Assembly (NCBI GenBank): GCA_051453625.1 | Contig: JBOZIK010000001.1 | Span: 144,408,648-144,449,466 of the forward strand | Source of the DNA: Welwitschia mirabilis | Taxonomy: Eukaryota > Gnetophyta > Gnetopsida > Welwitschiales | Reading direction: 5' to 3' | DNA: 40,819 nt | In this document: piece by piece, positions 9,704 through 19,852 of the stretch | How the letters are laid out: every line of letters starts with the position of its first letter | Numbering within the stretch: position 1 is the first letter of the stretch | Made by a program: the position numbers and the translations under genes | The notes under the pieces: model-generated | The model's database searches: none | Seen by the model: only the letters and a program-made list of their open reading frames with translations | What the model was told of the DNA's origin: nothing

Positions 9704-10900
9704 TTAGACAATGGTGGGAAGAAAGTCCTCCTCACTAAGGGGAACCTTCAAAATAAGTGCTTCTGTCATGTTCATGATTGCATCTAAAGATCCTTCATAT
9801 AATTTTAACCATTGTCTATTAACCTTTTAAATCTCTGTAGTCTCTAAGTCTAAAATATCAAGTAAGCCATTAATATGTGCTTTCTTTATAATATAAGGAC
9901 CTAATCATTTTAAGGTCAACTTGTTATTTAAAAGATGAACTCTAGTGTTATATAACAAGATGAGTTGACCAGGTTTAAACTTTATATAAAAAATATTTTT
10001 ATCATATTTAAACTTTTCTTGGGATTTATGGATTAATTGATGATTTATGGCAAAAGCTCTATTTTCATTAAGATGATCTAATTGGGCTAGTTTATATTTA
10101 AGGTTTTCATGAAAATCCACAAGATTCGGTTGATGAGATGCATGATAAGAATCATAACATCATGATAAGAATCATAACATACATCAACCGGTAACACACA
10201 AACTTTATTATATACAAGTTCATAAGATGAAAAACCAAAAGAAGTACACCGAATGATATAGTAAGGCCAAAGCACATAATTAAGTTTAAAAGCCTAAGAC
10301 TTTTTATTAATAGAGATAAATTTTTATAGCATTTTCTTTATTTCTCTATTGGCATTTTTAGCCTATCCATTAGTTTGAGGATGATAAGCACAAGCTATTC
10401 TATGTTCTATACCAATGGATAAAAGAAGTTTGTTAAAAATTTGAATAATGAAATAAGTACCCTAATCACTAATAATAACTCTAGGAAAACTAAATCTTTG
10501 AAAGATATGAATTCTAAGAAAATGACAGATAGTTCAGGCATCATTCACAGAAGTAGGTATGGCTTCATCCATTTAGTCATGTAATACATAGCCACTATAA
10601 TGTAATTTTTATTAGAAGAAGGTAGATGAATAGGGCCTATAAAATTATTACTCCAACAATCAAAAGGCTCACAATTAACAATAGGTCTAACGGGTATTTC
10701 CTATGAACAAATAAGACTATCATTACGTTGACAAGGATTACACCTTCTAGTAAAATTAAAAGAATCATAAAGAAGAGAAGGTTAGTAAAAATTAGAATAG
10801 ATGATTTTCATCACAGTTTTATGTCCACTAAAATGTCCTCCATAAACACCACCGTGACAAAGATAAAGGATTTCAGGTATCTCCCAATCATGCACATATT
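9704..10900 (-). pseudogene. pol (INT): Athila-type integrase (near full length, copy A)
   Basis: Integrase inserts the retrotransposon DNA into the genome. From right to left: zinc-binding domain with CHGGVYGGHF (Cys codon at 10857-10859) and RRCNPCQR (CxxC at 10731-10742); catalytic core with ISDWGTYF holding an aspartate (about 10470) and AYHPQTNG (about 10385); the following NREIK block has Lys where the catalytic Glu is usual. The C-terminal part has KFKPGQLILLYNTRVHLL (about 9930-9990), typical of Athila, and a GPYIIKKAHINGLLDI block near 9850-9900 whose leading Trp is now TGA. The last 40 codons are open to the stop at 9704-9706. A perfect 20 bp tandem duplication (10141-10180) shifts the frame. 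Confidence 0.88.
10141..10180. repeat. Perfect 20 bp tandem duplication
   Basis: CATGATAAGAATCATAACAT occurs twice head to tail inside the integrase pseudogene. Twenty is not a multiple of three, so it frameshifts the gene. The lack of any difference suggests it is younger than most of the decay around it. Confidence 0.95.
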
Positions 10901-11599
10901 TTCTCATTATTTAGTCTTTACACCTATGTTATAAATGTGGTTCGATTTACTTATAGTTACCTATTCTATAGAGAAAAGATTTGAATTGGTTATAGGTCTA
11001 GTGTCGTGGTGTTTTCATGGTCATAAAATTATTAATAATGTTGGCATACTATGGAGGAGGATGAGAATAAAAAATAGTAAGAAGTTGCTCATCAGGAAAT
11101 GAATCATCAATGATAGTATCATCTGGAGGGTAAAAAAGTTAGGATAAGTGATCTATAATACATTTATGCTTCTCTGCTTTATCTATGATGGTCAAGTTAA
11201 ATTATTGCATAAGAAGGATCCATCTAATCAACTATGCACTACAATTTTTCTTGGTTATGAGGTAACAAATAACAGCATCATTGGTATAAACATTAGTATG
11301 AAAGCCTAAAAGATAATGTCTAAGAGAATCAAGGCAAAGATAATGGTTAGCATCTCCTTCTTTGTAGTGGTATAGTTTAATTGACCTCTAAACAAAGATT
11401 TTTCTATAATAAGTTATAGCTTTAAAATCGTTTTTATATTTCCCAAAAATAATCCATCCACGATAAAGTTACGTGCATCATACATAAGCTCAAAATCAAG
11501 TTTCCAATTGCATCCTATTATTGTAAAAGCATAAGATAATTTATGTTTAAGCCTACTAAAAATAAGTTAACAAGATTCATTCCATTTAAAGTTAGCTTC
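10678..11599 (-). pseudogene. pol (RH-INT): Athila RNase H to integrase N-terminus, copy A of a 0.92 kb direct duplication
   Basis: This segment aligns end to end with 11700-12619 (offset 1022 at the left, 1020 at the right). It begins in the RT-RH connection (KWNESC near 11575-11590), goes through a broken RNase H (ARNFIVDGLF corresponds to the usual ASDFAVGAVL block) and ends at the integrase zinc-binding domain. Identity to copy B is about 80% by eye, too low for two alleles or an assembly echo of the same molecule. Its right edge coincides with a 100-N gap, so a false join of two different elements is possible. Confidence 0.8.
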
Positions 11600-11699
11600 N
11601 NNNNNNNNNNNNNNNNNNNNNNNNNNNNNNNNNNNNNNNNNNNNNNNNNNNNNNNNNNNNNNNNNNNNNNNNNNNNNNNNNNNNNNNNNNNNNNNNNNN
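11600..11699. other. Assembly gap, 100 N, between two homologous copies
   Basis: The left flank matches 12601-12619 and the right flank matches 10678 onward, so this gap joins the end of copy A to the beginning of copy B of the same pol region. Confidence 0.95.
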
Positions 11700-12619
11700 A
11701 GAATAGGTCTAAGGAGCATCTTCTGAGCACAAATAAGGCTACCATAACACTGATAATTATCATACCTTCTAGCAAAATCAAAAGAATCCTGAAAAAGAGT
11801 AGGCCAATAAAAATAAGAATGAAGAATTTTCATAGCCATTTTCTATCTACAAAAATGTCCTCCATAAATACTACCATGATAAAGATGAGGGATTTCATAT
11901 TTTTTCCTATCAAGAACACATTTTTGCATAATTTGGTCTTTACACCTATAGTACAAATATGTCTTTATCCACTCATAGTTACCAATTCTATGAAGAAAAT
12001 ATTTGTGTTAACTATAAGTTTAATGTTATGATGTTTTATGGCAATAAGATAATTAATAATATCTGCATATCAAGAAGGAGGATGAGTAGAATATATAATA
12101 AAAAGTTGCTCATCCAGAAAAGAATCATCAAGAAAAAAATCATTAAGAGGAGAAGACAGATAAGACAAATAATTAGCAACATAATTATACTTTCTTACTT
12201 TATCAATGATGGTCAAATTAAATTCTTACATAATGAGGATCCATTTAATCAATATAGCGCGAATCTTTCTTAGTCATAAGGTAATAAATAGTAGCATGGT
12301 TAGTATAAACATTCATATAAAAGCTTAAAAAATAATGTCTAAGTCCATCAAGACAAAAGATAATGGCTAATATTTCCTTCTCTGTATTATTATAATTTAT
12401 TTGAGTTCTAGACAAAGATTTGCTATGGTAAGATATAGCTTTAAAATAATTTCCATATTTTTAATAAAGTGTCCCACCCATAGCAAAATTACTCATATTA
12501 TACATTAATTCAAAATATTTTTCCTAATCTGGTCTTGTTATAATAGGAGCACAAGAAAGTTTATGTTTAAGCCTAACAAAATCAAGTTGATAAGATTCAT
12601 TCCATTTAAATTTAGCTTC
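11700..12619 (-). pseudogene. pol (RH-INT): Athila RNase H to integrase N-terminus, copy B
   Basis: RNase H removes the RNA strand of the RNA-DNA hybrid. Here the domain is readable: FELMYNMSNFAMG (about 12475-12515) followed by KAISYHSKSLSRTQ, NNTEKEILAIIF and YTNHATIYYLM, matching the Athila RH order; the usual catalytic Asp positions read Asn (MYNMS and YTNH), a G to A change. It ends in an integrase zinc-binding domain (YGGHF near 11860, then FYWPTLFQDSF and RRYDNYQCYG, where the first CxxC Cys is Tyr) and is cut by the gap at 11699, exactly before the integrase core. It is in register with the RT to its right. Confidence 0.82.
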
Positions 12620-13420
12620 TTTCTCTAGTAACGAGTGAAGGGGTTTACATATAGTAGCATAATCTTGAATGAACTGACAGCAAAAACCATAATAACCAAG
12701 AAAAGATCAAACTTGTTTAACATTTGTAGGAGGACTAAGGTTTTGAATAATACCAACTTAACAAGAATCCATTCTAATCCCCCTAAGAGATATGGTAACC
12801 TAGAATAATGCCACTTTCTAAAATAAAAAGACTCTTTTCCTAACTCAAGTGGAGACCATTAGAAATGCAATGATCTAGACTTTCTCTAAACAACCTAATA
12901 TTTATTCAAAAGTTTTAGCATAAATAGAGAAGTTATTCATAAAAATATCAGTGGAATCCTCAAGTATATTAAAACATATACCCATCATAAAATGCTAAAA
13001 AGTATTGGGAGAATTACAAAGTCTGAAAGACATGTTTCTAAAAGAAAAAGTACCAAAAGAAGAAGTGAAAGTGGTTTTAGCTTGATCCTCACTAGTAATG
13101 GAAACTTGGTTGTAATCACTATAATTGTTAAGAAAATAGTAAAAAACATAACCTTGAATCCTATCAAGAATATGATTAAGGAAAAAAAAATAAAATTGGT
13201 TTTTTTTTTATTACTCGTTTAGTTTTCGAAAGCATATGAACATCGATCATTTCCCACCATTTTTAGGAACTACCATCAATGGAATAACTACTCACTGTCA
13301 GTAATGAAGTAAATGATTCCAGCATCCATTAGTTTTATGATTTTTTTTTTATAATTTATTTAAGTGCTAGATTTAGTCTATGTTAGGGTTACCTCATAAG
13401 TTTAGCATTTTCTTTAAGGT
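12620..13420 (-). pseudogene. pol (RT): Athila-type reverse transcriptase
   Basis: Reverse transcriptase copies element RNA to DNA. N-terminal block LMDAGIIYFITDSE (about 13280-13325) matches the Athila LLDAGIIYPISDS region. The catalytic block reads FMNNFSIYAK at about 12913-12945, where the active FMDD has become FMNN by G to A change at the second aspartate codon position pair. A thumb/connection region with GIILGYHIS follows (about 12800). Many frameshifts break it, and the open frames at 12985-13167 and 12992-13222 are fragments or shadows. The middle of the palm domain is poorly readable. Confidence 0.85.
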
Positions 13421-13949
13421 AGACTTTATGTTACACAATGGAAGTAGGAATGGCTTTCAAATCATTATGGAACCAAGAAAACGCATTGACCTTAGATTGT
13501 ACAAGAGATATAAAACTTAATTCTTATTAAGAAGTAAGATTTTTATTGATAATTAAAGGTTTGTTTAGATCACTATTTAGGAAAATGTATTTCAGTCCAC
13601 TGTCTAAAGGTTTGAAGTTTAGGTTTAAGCTCAAATTTTTTGGTTTCTGAAAAATTTACAGGATAACAAACTGTCATCTTAGATTGTCATCTGGACACCA
13701 GCAGTGAATGACTATCCTTAAGATAAGAAATCTCAAATCTGATGAATTCTTGGACTTCTATATAGTTGATAGACTTAGATTCTCTATCCTCCAGATCAGA
13801 AAACTTAGTTGCCAAATGGTCAAACTTAAGTTGATCATTAAAAATTTACAAGTAGTCTACTTTCGATTTATCATCAAACACAGTTGGTTCATAAAGCATG
13901 AATCATTTTTCCTTAAGTGGAAAGTGTTGTAAAAATAGAGTTAGCCTAA

Positions 13950-14420
13950 TTTCTTCCTCCACACTCAAATTATTATCTAAATTATGTTTGGGCATGTTAT
14001 AAACTCTTATTAAAAGATATTTATTCCCAAAATAACACTTCATTAATCCAGTTCTTGTATCTATAATATAGTAGGATGTTGCATAGAAAGCTCTACCTAG
14101 AAGTAAAGGATATCCACTATGATGCGTAACTTCTAAAACAATTATATCAATGGACTAGAAAGCTTCTTCTATCTGAATAACCAAGTCCTTAATCACACCT
14201 AAAAGTTTCTTCATAGAAGTATAGGCTAACTCTAAGATACTCCATATAGATTCTACTCTTTCTTTCAAATCAAGTCATTAAGNNNNNNNNNNATGTGTAA
14301 GATCATAATATTAACACTAGATCCAATATCTATCAATGTTTTTTGTATCCTATGGTTTTCTTCTAAAGTGACAGTTACAGTTACCACCTCTAGATCTTTA
14401 AACTTTAGACATTTTTGGCA
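13950..14420 (-). pseudogene. pol (PR): Athila-type aspartic protease region
   Basis: The block TLIDIGSSVNIMIL (about 14297-14338; Asp codon at 14328-14330) is the protease active site region of plant Athila/Tat elements. A 10-N gap (14283-14292) lies directly after it. Further left, a readable but broken stretch is consistent with the rest of the protease. The 13421-13949 interval is the PR-RT linker, with nothing distinct beyond a GTCATCT/TCTGGAC palindrome-like element at 13668-13697; the open plus frame at 13708-13932 is a shadow. Confidence 0.7.
14283..14292. other. Assembly gap, 10 N
   Basis: Short N run immediately downstream of the protease active site of the minus-strand pol. Confidence 0.95.
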
Positions 14421-14499
14421 AATCAAATTACTAACATATTGAGATAGGAAGACTTTACTAAGAATCGTTTATTTTTGTTTTCTTTTTATTAAGTCTTTT

Positions 14500-16112
14500 C
14501 ATAGCTTAGAATACCTTGTATTTTCTTATAAAAGTTTCCAAAATGGAAAGTTAATACTCACATTTTGCATTAAGGCTTTAAGATAATCATCAAAAATAGG
14601 GTTTGTGCTAAGCCTATCAAGCCATGGGGTCATAGGTTTCTTTTATGAAGGATCTAATTTTTTGTTATTTAATGAAGAAGGAAAATAATGGTTTTCTAAG
14701 ATTTGTATGTTCTATTCCTCATCATTGTTTTTAATTTGTGATCTTGAAGCCTCATGAGTAGGAGGAGTTGTATTATTTTTACTTCTCGTCACCACCTATA
14801 ATTGTTTCTTACTTTGTTTGAGTTCAGTAAAGGTTGGAGTTTTTCTCTTTTTGTGATTTTCTCAACTCATCAATGGAATTCCTAAGAGGATTATTATGTT
14901 TTGGGAGTTGGATGAGCTTTCCAAGTTGTTTGAGTTATTGAATTGAAATTTTGAACTCTTAAATCTATTTCTAAAAGGTTGGAAGTTAGGATAATGTGTT
15001 TGAAAATTTCTAAAGTTAGGTTATTCACTCATCCTATGTTAAACATTATTATGACTTGAGACTTGTCTTCGATTTTGGCTTTGGTTGTAGTTTGAAGATA
15101 TCTAGTTAAAAGTACAAACTTCCTTTTATATTTTTTCTTTATAAGTTGGAATTAAGGGACATTCTTTAGTAACATGGTAATTATCTTCACACAAATCAGA
15201 GGTAAGAACTACAACTTCACTTTTTTCAGTTTTTACCCTTGCATTAGAATCATTTGGGTGTACTTTTCTAAAGTAGATGTGAAATCCTTTATGATATTCG
15301 TTGGTTTATTTTTGATTTTTATTTCATTTTTCTCATGTTTTATGTCTTTTAGATCTTTAATGATTTGGCCTACAGTTCAATTTTCTCTAGATGAGGGTTT
15401 AGGTCATGTTTGACTCACTTCTACCAAATCTTCCAATGATTTCTAAACATCATTTAGGATTTGGTTCAACAAGTTTCCTCCACATAAAAAATCTACAAGT
15501 TTCTTTGTATGACTATTTAACCCACTATAAAAATAGTCAACTAGTTCTACCTGTGAAAAAGCATTTACAAGGTTTAAATGTAAAAAAACAAAGGATCTCT
15601 TATAGGTGGAAGCATAATCTTTATTAGGCATTTATTAGAAGTTTGTGACTTATTTCTTATTGCTTGTAGATGATGGTTTCACTCATAAATCTCTTAATAA
15701 ATGCTTACTAAACTTGGCTCCAAGATTTTAAACTTTTGTGGAAAATTGTTCTAAGCCATAGTCTTACTTTATCTCTTAAAGTGATGGGGAAGATGATCAT
15801 GTAGCTTCTATCACTTATACATTTTTTACCATTTTTGGAAGAAAAGAAAAATTATTCTATATCAGCGATGTATTATAAAGGATCTTCATCAGGTTTTCCA
15901 CTAAAGGTAGGATAAGCATTTAGGTTATGGCATTCAACATGATCACTAGGAGGTAAGTCAAAAGGAGTTTAGATTTCATGTTTCTTATTTGTCATAAGAT
16001 CTATAAGAGTGACATTAACATTGGTATGAATAAGAGTCATTGTAGGGGTTTCAATGACAAGGGGTGGATTTGGTAAGATAGGTTACTTTTACTTTTGGGA
16101 TGAGGAAGCCAT
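14500..16112 (-). pseudogene. gag: Athila-type gag of the nested element
   Basis: The start is the ATG at 16112-16110 (MASSSQK), in the same place relative to the leader as the gag start at 1032. Blocks in order: PTFSGKPDEDPL (about 15890), a capsid core ITLRDKVRLWLR (about 15760), MPNKDYASTYKR at 15595-15631 followed by FYSGLNSHTK, and a zinc knuckle SDLCEDNYHVTKEC near 15165-15210, where the first Cys is Ser. The remaining C-terminal part to about 14500 is basic and broken. Several stops replace Lys, Gln or Trp codons. It is closely similar to 1-1032. Plus-strand frames at 15174-15413, 15406-15627 and 16054-16260 are antisense shadows. Confidence 0.87.
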
Positions 16113-16524
16113 GGTAGCAAAATCAGACTCTGCAAGAATGAAAGAAGAAATTGAAAAAAATTCAAAATCTTGTTTGACTTCATTATTTTTATCTATTTTA
16201 ATTTCTATATTTATCAAATATTCTCTCATATTTTTAGTAATTAATAACTACTCTCTTTAGTATTTTTCTTTCTTACCAGATTTTACCATTCGTGCTCAAT
16301 CTTGAATGTACAAAGTATTATTCCTTCCATCGTTTGGATGATATCCTAAATAATAGAAAACATAGAAACCACAAAAAAAAAGTAGAAAATAGAAACGAAA
16401 GACTAACTCTGATAGAAAACTCAAAAAACAGACTACCATCCTTCTAAGTCATCTAGATGATAAAGGAAATAATGGGAAAAACCCTAAAAATGTTTGATAG
16501 AAAACTAAAATAGAAAACTCATGA
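16113..16524 (-). other. Leader of the nested Athila-type element, PBS deleted
   Basis: Aligns with the leader at 1033-1330 and carries a perfect 12 bp palindrome TCATCTAGATGA at 16449-16460. The sequence then passes into LTR interior sequence without a PBS, so a deletion has removed the PBS and the inner ~0.8 kb of the 5' LTR. Confidence 0.6.
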
Positions 16525-16793
16525 CATAGAGGTTGTAATCACTACATGTTATTTAGATGATGAGATGGATGATGGCCTTTGATAATTCTTCAATTATTAC
16601 ATCAGCCTTAATGTTTTTGCAGGAAGTTTTCCTTAGAAATATTAAGTATTCAGATTTGTTCACAATGTTGTAAATTATCATGGAGATTTGCATGTTTTCA
16701 TTCGTTTCATCTTAGATTTATATTATCATAGAAATCAATTATTTACCTATTTATTCACCTACAAAACCACTCAAAATATCCTATTAAATATGT
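16525..16793 (-). repeat. Truncated 5' LTR of the nested Athila-type element (LTR3)
   Basis: GATGATGGCCTTTGATAATT at 16569-16588 through CCTATTAAATATGT at 16780-16793 aligns with 5270-5497 of LTR2. Relative to LTR2 it lacks about 40 bp at the outer end as well as the whole inner part. Sequence beyond 16793 belongs to the Tekay-like host element. Confidence 0.75.
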
Positions 16794-16899
16794 TGATCTA
16801 GATATCCATCACCTCTAGCCCACCATAAAAAGATTGATAAGTAAGAAGCAGATGATAAGGAAAGTACATAGATAAGAAATCTTTAGTATAGTTAAGTTT

Positions 16900-17930
16900 T
16901 TATCTTTTCTCTAATATTAGTCAAGGGTTTTGGACATAATACTGGTAAATGAATATGTTAATCTATTTCTTAAAGAGTTATAAAGTTACCCTTCAAGTAG
17001 AAATGAAGATTTTAAAATAACTATAAAGCTTGATATGGAACCAATCTCAAAGACATCCTGTAGGATGTCTTATATTGAGCTAGCAAAGTTGAAGACTTAG
17101 ATAATTACACTATTGGATAGAAATATAATTATGATAAACATATCATCATGGAGTACACCAGTCCTATTTGGTAAAAAGAAGATGGAAGTTTAAGGCTGTG
17201 TGTGGACTTTAGGATGTTCAATAAAGTCATAATAAGGAATAGCTATTCCTTACATCAGATGAAGGATTTATTTGATTAGCTTAAGTACATTAGAGTATTC
17301 TCTAAGATTGATCTTAAGTCTAAATATCACCAACTTAGGATTAGAAAAGAAGATGTTTTTAAAATAACTTTTCAAATTAGCTATGCATATTATGAGTTTT
17401 AAGTAGTTCTGCTTAACCTTACTAATGCACCCACAGCATTCATGATAGTAATGAATGGTATTTTTATAACCTACTTGGATGATTTCATTATATTTTTTAT
17501 TGATGATGTTTTAGTGTATTCTCCAACTACAGAGGCACATGAGAAGCACTTAAGGATAGTGCTAGATACCTCATGAAGAAATCATTTTTATGCAAATCCT
17601 AATAAGTATGAGTTTTAATTATCTAAGGTTAAATTTTTGGACCATGTGATTTCCAAAGAAGGAGTTAGTGTGGATGAAAATTAAGTCTAAGCTATTGTGA
17701 AGTGGCCAAATCCTAAATCATTATCAAATGTAAGATGTTTTCTTGACCTTACCAGATACTATAGAAGATTTATTAAAAATTTTCTTTAAGGCATCTTCTC
17801 CCCTAACTTCTCTACTATGAAAGAATAATCAATTTGAATGGACTAAATGGTGTGATGAAGTATTTTAAATATTAAAGACAATTCTTATCTTAGCACCTAT
17901 TTTGAGAATGCTAGAACCAAAGAATCCTTA
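16900..17930 (+). pseudogene. pol (RT): Tekay/Del-like reverse transcriptase (continuation of the split element)
   Basis: Continues the element interrupted at 4424. The linker NEYVNLFLKEL leads to EPISKTSCRMSYIELAKLK (about 17040-17095), the conserved entry to chromovirus RT. Then come STPVLFGKKK (about 17150), SKIDLKSKYHQLRI (about 17300-17345) and the catalytic FIDD at 17496-17507 followed by VLVYSP and EAHEKHLRIVL. The first catalytic Asp region (KIDL) and FIDD are intact, while Gln and Trp codons have become stops and frameshifts break the middle. The thumb includes KFLDHVISKEGVSVDE near 17630-17675. Confidence 0.9.
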
Positions 17931-18420
17931 CATAGTTTACACAAATGCCTTAGGTGAAGTCTTAAGAGCAGTCTTAATGCAAGATGATAAGGTGATAACT
18001 TATGCATCTAGGTAGTTAAAGAATCAAGAGAAGAATTATCATATTCATGACTTAGAGCTAGCAACAGTTATTCATGTGTTGAAAATCTAGAGGCATTATC
18101 TCTATGTTGAATAGATGAAAATTTGGATATATCATAAGAGCTTAAGGTATATTCATACACTACCAAATCTAAATCTTTGGTAAAGGCACTAAAAAGAATT
18201 TTCGTAGGATTATAACCTTATAATAAATTACCATGTAGGAAAGATAAATGTAGAGGCTAAAACCTTGAGTAGAAGAAGGCATACTCTCTATAATATGAGA
18301 GTAAATAATGAATTACAAAACCTAGTCCTAGAAGCACAATAGAATTGCCTTTTATGTAGAAGAGTAAGAGAAGCTGGGTTGGAAGGTTTTATCATTTCAA
18401 AAGGTAAATTAGTATGCTAT
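17931..18420 (+). pseudogene. pol (RH): Tekay/Del-like RNase H
   Basis: YTNALGEVLRAVLMQDDK (about 17938-17990) is the start of the RH domain, with the first catalytic Asp changed to Asn. VITYASR, LKNQEKNYHIHDLELATV follow (the DLEL Glu is intact) and KIXRHYLY at about 18085-18110. The rest to 18420 is a broken tether toward integrase. Confidence 0.85.
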
Positions 18421-19500
18421 TTAGAAATGATCATGGTTCCTGATGTGGCAAGAGTTAAAAAACTAATTTTTGAAGATTTTCATCTAACTAAATACACTAT
18501 TCACCCAGGAGTTAATAAGATATTCAAGAATATTAAGTAGTTTTTTTGGTAGTCAAGAATGAAATCAAAGATGCTGAGTATGTAGCTAAGTATATGACTT
18601 ATCAATTAGTGAAGATTGAACATAAACACCTAGTAGGACTTCTTTATTCTCATAATGTCCCAAAATGGAAATGGAAAACTATAGGCATGGATTTTTTACA
18701 AGTTTGCCTAAGATAAAAGAACTATGATCTTCTATTTTTCTCATAATGGATCTTTTGATAAAGAGTGTACATTTTTGTCAAGTAAAAATGATAGATATAG
18801 CTAAACAAATTACAATTAAGTATGTCAAGAATATTATTAAACTACATGGAATTTCTAAGGTAATAATTTTAGATAGAGATAGTAAATTCACATCTAGATT
18901 TTGGACCACCTTCATAAGGAATTGGATATGAAGTTAAATTTAAGTATAGCTTTTTGTCCCTAAACTGACAAGTAGATTGAAAGAATGAATTAGATACTAG
19001 AGAACTTATTAAGGATAATTATTCTAGACTTTAGAGGATTATGGATAGATCATTTGCCATTAGTGGAGTTTACCTATAATAATAGTTACAAAGAATCTAT
19101 TGGATGCACAAAATTTAAAGCCCTATATGAAAGGGTATGTAGGATCCCATCCTCTTGATTTAATGTAGTTAACAAAATGCTATTACAAGTTTCATCCACT
19201 TAACATTTAGAAGAAAAGATTAGATAAATCAGGAAAAGACTTCAAGTAGTGAAGGATAGGCAAGCAAAGTATGCAGATCAGCATAGAAGGCAACTAGAAT
19301 TTCAAGAAGGTTATTATGTATTTTTCAAATCTTCCCCCTTCAAAGAAGTATTCAAGTTTAATAAGAAAGAAAAGTTAGCCTTAATATTTATTAGATCTTA
19401 TCAGGTGATTAGAAGAGTTGGACCTATGGCTTATGAGTTAGCCTTATCACCATAATTGTCCATGTTAAATAACATGTTCCATGTATCGTTGTTAAGGAAA
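18421..19500 (+). pseudogene. pol (INT): Tekay/Del-like integrase
   Basis: The zinc-binding part is weak (FHLTKYTIHPGVNK near 18480-18520). The catalytic triad is visible: Asp in IGMDF at 18690-18692, Asp in LDRDSKFTSRFW at 18872-18880, Glu in IERMN at 18979-18981, with a frameshift between the last two. LPLVEFTYNNSY (about 19055-19090) follows. The C-terminal part (19249-19455) is open and contains KYADQHRRQLEF, FFKSSPFKEVFKF and SYQVIRRVGPMAYELAL, the GPY/F-type module of chromoviruses, and FHVSLLRKC at about 19475-19505. An integrase of this shape with a downstream chromodomain is the Tekay/Del signature. Confidence 0.9.
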
Positions 19501-19739
19501 TGTATTTCTAATGGGACAAAGATTATTCTACATCAAGATGTTACCATTATTTTAGACTATTTTATAGAAGCTTAACCAGTAAAATTAATTTATTAAAAGG
19601 AGATGATACTTTAACTATTAAGTTATATAAATTCAAATGATTAGGGTAGACAAAAGATGAAGCAACATGAGAGATGAAGGATGATATTTTATGATAGAAA
19701 CCTAAGTTACTCACATGCTCTGCTAATATTTATATGTGA
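19501..19739 (+). pseudogene. pol (CHD): Chromodomain remnant and end of Tekay-like pol
   Basis: After the integrase, the polyprotein carries DEAT*EMKDDIL at about 19654-19690 (the stop is TGA in place of the conserved Trp), the final helix of a chromovirus chromodomain, followed by KPKLLTCSANIYM and a stop at 19737-19739. The chromodomain is thought to guide integration to marked chromatin. The beta part before it is degraded. Confidence 0.75.
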
Positions 19740-19830
19740 TCTTAAATATTAGCTCATGTTATTGATCTAATGCAGTCAAATTAATTTATCAGATATTACT
19801 ATATTATTTTTCATACCCAATGGCCAGACT

Positions 19831-19852
19831 TGGAAAGAAAGGGTTAAGGGAA
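19831..19852 (+). other. Candidate polypurine tract of the plus-strand Tekay-like element
   Basis: A purine-rich run (GGAAAGAAAGGGTTAAGGGA) lies about 90 bases after the pol stop, the expected place for the plus-strand primer next to the 3' LTR. It is interrupted by TT. The LTR start itself cannot be fixed. Confidence 0.35.

Larger units (their letters stand above)
4425..16793 (-). mobile_element. Nested Athila-type LTR retrotransposon, about 12.4 kb, inactive
   Basis: Minus-strand order, right to left: truncated 5' LTR (16525-16793), leader, gag (from 16112), PR (D codon at 14328-14330), RT, RNase H, integrase (stop at 9704-9706), accessory ORF (about 7400-6250), 3' LTR (5539-4425). Both LTR fragments share about 84% identity by eye over their common ~240 bp, closer than either is to LTR1, so they belong to one insertion. 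It splits a plus-strand Tekay-like element between protease and RT. The PBS and most of the 5' LTR are missing; no target site duplication is visible (left flank GAAGG). Lineage from KLMDAGIIYF-type RT, FMNNFSIYAK-type catalytic block and LLYNTRVHLL-type integrase tail, all characteristic of Athila. Confidence 0.85.
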
